Positions 62,601-64,000 of a stretch of 64,000 bases of DNA are shown piece after piece. The notes under the pieces were generated by a model, which ran no database searches, was not told where the DNA came from, and was given only the letters and a program-made list of their open reading frames with translations. Positions within the stretch are counted from its first letter, which is position 1, and each line of letters begins with the position of its first letter. Source of the DNA: Pyropia yezoensis (Eukaryota > Rhodophyta > Bangiophyceae > Bangiales > Bangiaceae). The DNA lies in assembly GCA_009829735.1 (NCBI GenBank), contig CM020620.1:4208299-4272298 (forward strand). Direction: 5' to 3'. Made by a program: the position numbers and the translations under genes.

Positions 62601-64000
62601 CAGATCCTGGTGGAGCCAGCGGTGACATCATCCTCGTGTCGAGAGCAAGAACAGGTCGACGAGCAGCGCAGAGTGACGCCCTAGCAGCAAATTCGTCGCT
62701 CGATCCCAGGCTGTGAAGGCATGCGAGATTAAACCGAGTATTTGAGGAAACCTGACTTCCACGTAAATTGAAGTGAACTTGATAATTGACGCCCATGGAA
62801 TCCATGCCACCAACATACGTACCAGAACGGGGACTTCCGGTGCGAAAATGCGTTTGACACTGTTTAAGGCTCGCCGGAGGGCCCACTCCAGGTCTCAAGT
62901 CTGAGTGAAAACACATGGAATGAGGTTGAATTCAACATGTCGCTTTCACAGATCGTTACATCCAACGTAAACATGACATTGAAGTGGCCTTGGTTGAAGC
63001 AAAGGGACGCAACCCTGCCTGAATCGGGGCGTACTCACTCACAGTGCGCAATTGTTGTGGTGCCAGTTTCTCCTCCAGGAGACACAATCGCGTCCAGACT
63101 AGAGCTTCCTCGCTGCAGACGAATCTTCTGCACCACATCCGTGCGCGCAGCAGATCCTGGTGGAGCCAGCGGTGGCATCATCTTCGTGTCGAGAGCAAGA
63201 ACAGGTCGACGAGCAGCGCAGAGTGACGCCCTAGCAGCAAATTCGTCGCTCGATCCCAGGCTGTGAAGGCATGCGAGATTAAACCGAGTATTTGAGGAAA
63301 CCTGACTTCCACGTAAATTGAAGTGAACTTGATAATTGACGCCCATGGAATCCATGCCACCAACATACGTACCAGAACGGGGACTTCCGGTGCGAAAATG
63401 CGTTTGACACTGTTTAAGGCTCGCCGGAGGGCCCACTCCAGGTCTCAAGTCTGAGTGATAAACACATGGAATGAGGTTGAATTCAACATGTCGCTTTCAC
63501 AGATCGTTACATCCAACGTAAACATGACATTGAAGTGGCCTTGGTTGAAGCAAAGGGACGCAACCCTGCCTGAATCGGGGCGTACTCACTCACAGTGCGC
63601 AATTGTTGTGGTGCCAGTTTCTCCTCCAGGAGACACAAATCGCGTCCAGACTAGAGCTTCCTCGCTGCAGACGAATCTTCTGCACCACATCCGTGCGCGC
63701 AGCAGATCCTGGTGGAGCCAGCGGTGGCATCATCTTCGTGTCGAGAGCAAGAACAGGTCGACGAGCAGCGCAGAGTGACGCCCTAGCAGCAAATTCGTCG
63801 CTCGATCCCAGGCTGTGAAGGCATGCGAGATTAAACCGAGTATTTGAGGAAACCTGACTTCCACGTAAATTGAAGTGAACTTGATAATTGACGCCCATGG
63901 AATCCATGCCACCAACATACGTACCAGAACGGGGACTTCCGGTGCGAAAAATGCGTTTGACACTGTTTAAGGCTCGCCGGAGGGCCCACTCCAGGTCTCA
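59622..64000 (+). repeat. Satellite array, unit about 551 bp, about 8 copies
   Basis: Monomers begin (at GGTTGAATTCAAC) at 59622, 60172, 60721, 61273, 61824, 62375, 62924 and 63475, giving spacings of 550, 549, 552, 551, 551, 549 and 551 bp. The array runs off the window end and is cut on the left by the gap. Copies differ only at a few single bases, so they are highly homogenised. Each monomer carries the 12-bp palindrome GTTGAATTCAAC. Open frames on both strands repeat in every monomer but are interrupted differently from copy to copy and look non-coding. Long homogeneous satellites of this kind are typical of centromeric, pericentric or subtelomeric DNA. Confidence 0.97.

Noticed and set aside
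59622-64000. Repeated open frames of 60-137 aa in every satellite monomer, both strands
   Set aside because: They follow the monomer length, are changed by single-base indels between copies, and show no start context or domain. They are a by-product of a homogenised repeat.
1-64000. tRNA, rRNA, CRISPR or bacterial operon features
   Set aside because: I looked for cloverleaf-like and rRNA-like sequence and for regularly spaced short repeats and saw none. The 551-bp array has no spacers, and gene structure is eukaryotic.

Overview
This window is a transposon-packed stretch of a GC-rich eukaryotic nuclear genome. A spliced COX19 gene with a GT-AG intron, a plain hAT DNA transposon, several families of Ty3/gypsy LTR retroelements and a 551-bp satellite all rule out a bacterium. 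The COX19 protein reads most like fungal versions (a DEW/EEW-type segment after the CHCH fold), so a fungus or fungus-like protist is the best guess. The species cannot be named from the sequence.

Layout. 1-3252 is the 3' part of a Ty3/gypsy element (family C, copy C1). 3253-12501 is the only host-like part. It holds a complete hAT element (4589-7438, with a perfect 8-bp target duplication), COX19 (8834-9600), a small secreted cysteine-rich protein (11306-11797) and some unexplained GC-rich DNA. 12502-28235 is a family B element (B1) on the minus strand, carrying a younger nested family A element (A1, 18808-23824). 28236-29876 is a family B gag fragment on the plus strand. 29877-38049 is a second family A element (A2, minus strand), ending in a 500-N gap. 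38550-44137 is C2 (plus strand), inserted in B2 (44138-49310, minus strand). 49311-51207 is a decayed fourth lineage (D), carrying A3 (51208-59121, plus strand), which ends in a second 500-N gap. 59622-64000 is a satellite array of about eight 551-bp monomers.

The most interesting pattern is shared by the retroelements. Families A, B and C each carry, between pol and the 3' LTR, an extra long ORF on the opposite strand that converges on pol. In A it is 647 aa (same length in A1 and A2), in C 705 aa (same length in C1 and C2), and in B 768 aa. The A and C proteins share a clear core (YYPK...VE[VI]PxGF, then WLxEV...LW[FH]LP), and B appears to be a distant relative. The ORF is full length even in A1, which has lost most of gag and pol. 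Antisense ORFs in this position are known in some plant Ty3/gypsy lineages (Grande/RIRE2/Retand type). Here they sit in chromodomain-bearing elements, and I do not recognise the protein family.

The retroelements are described as fossils: family, parts, nesting and rough age only. Both gaps are exactly 500 N, so they are probably placeholders, and joins across them should not be trusted.
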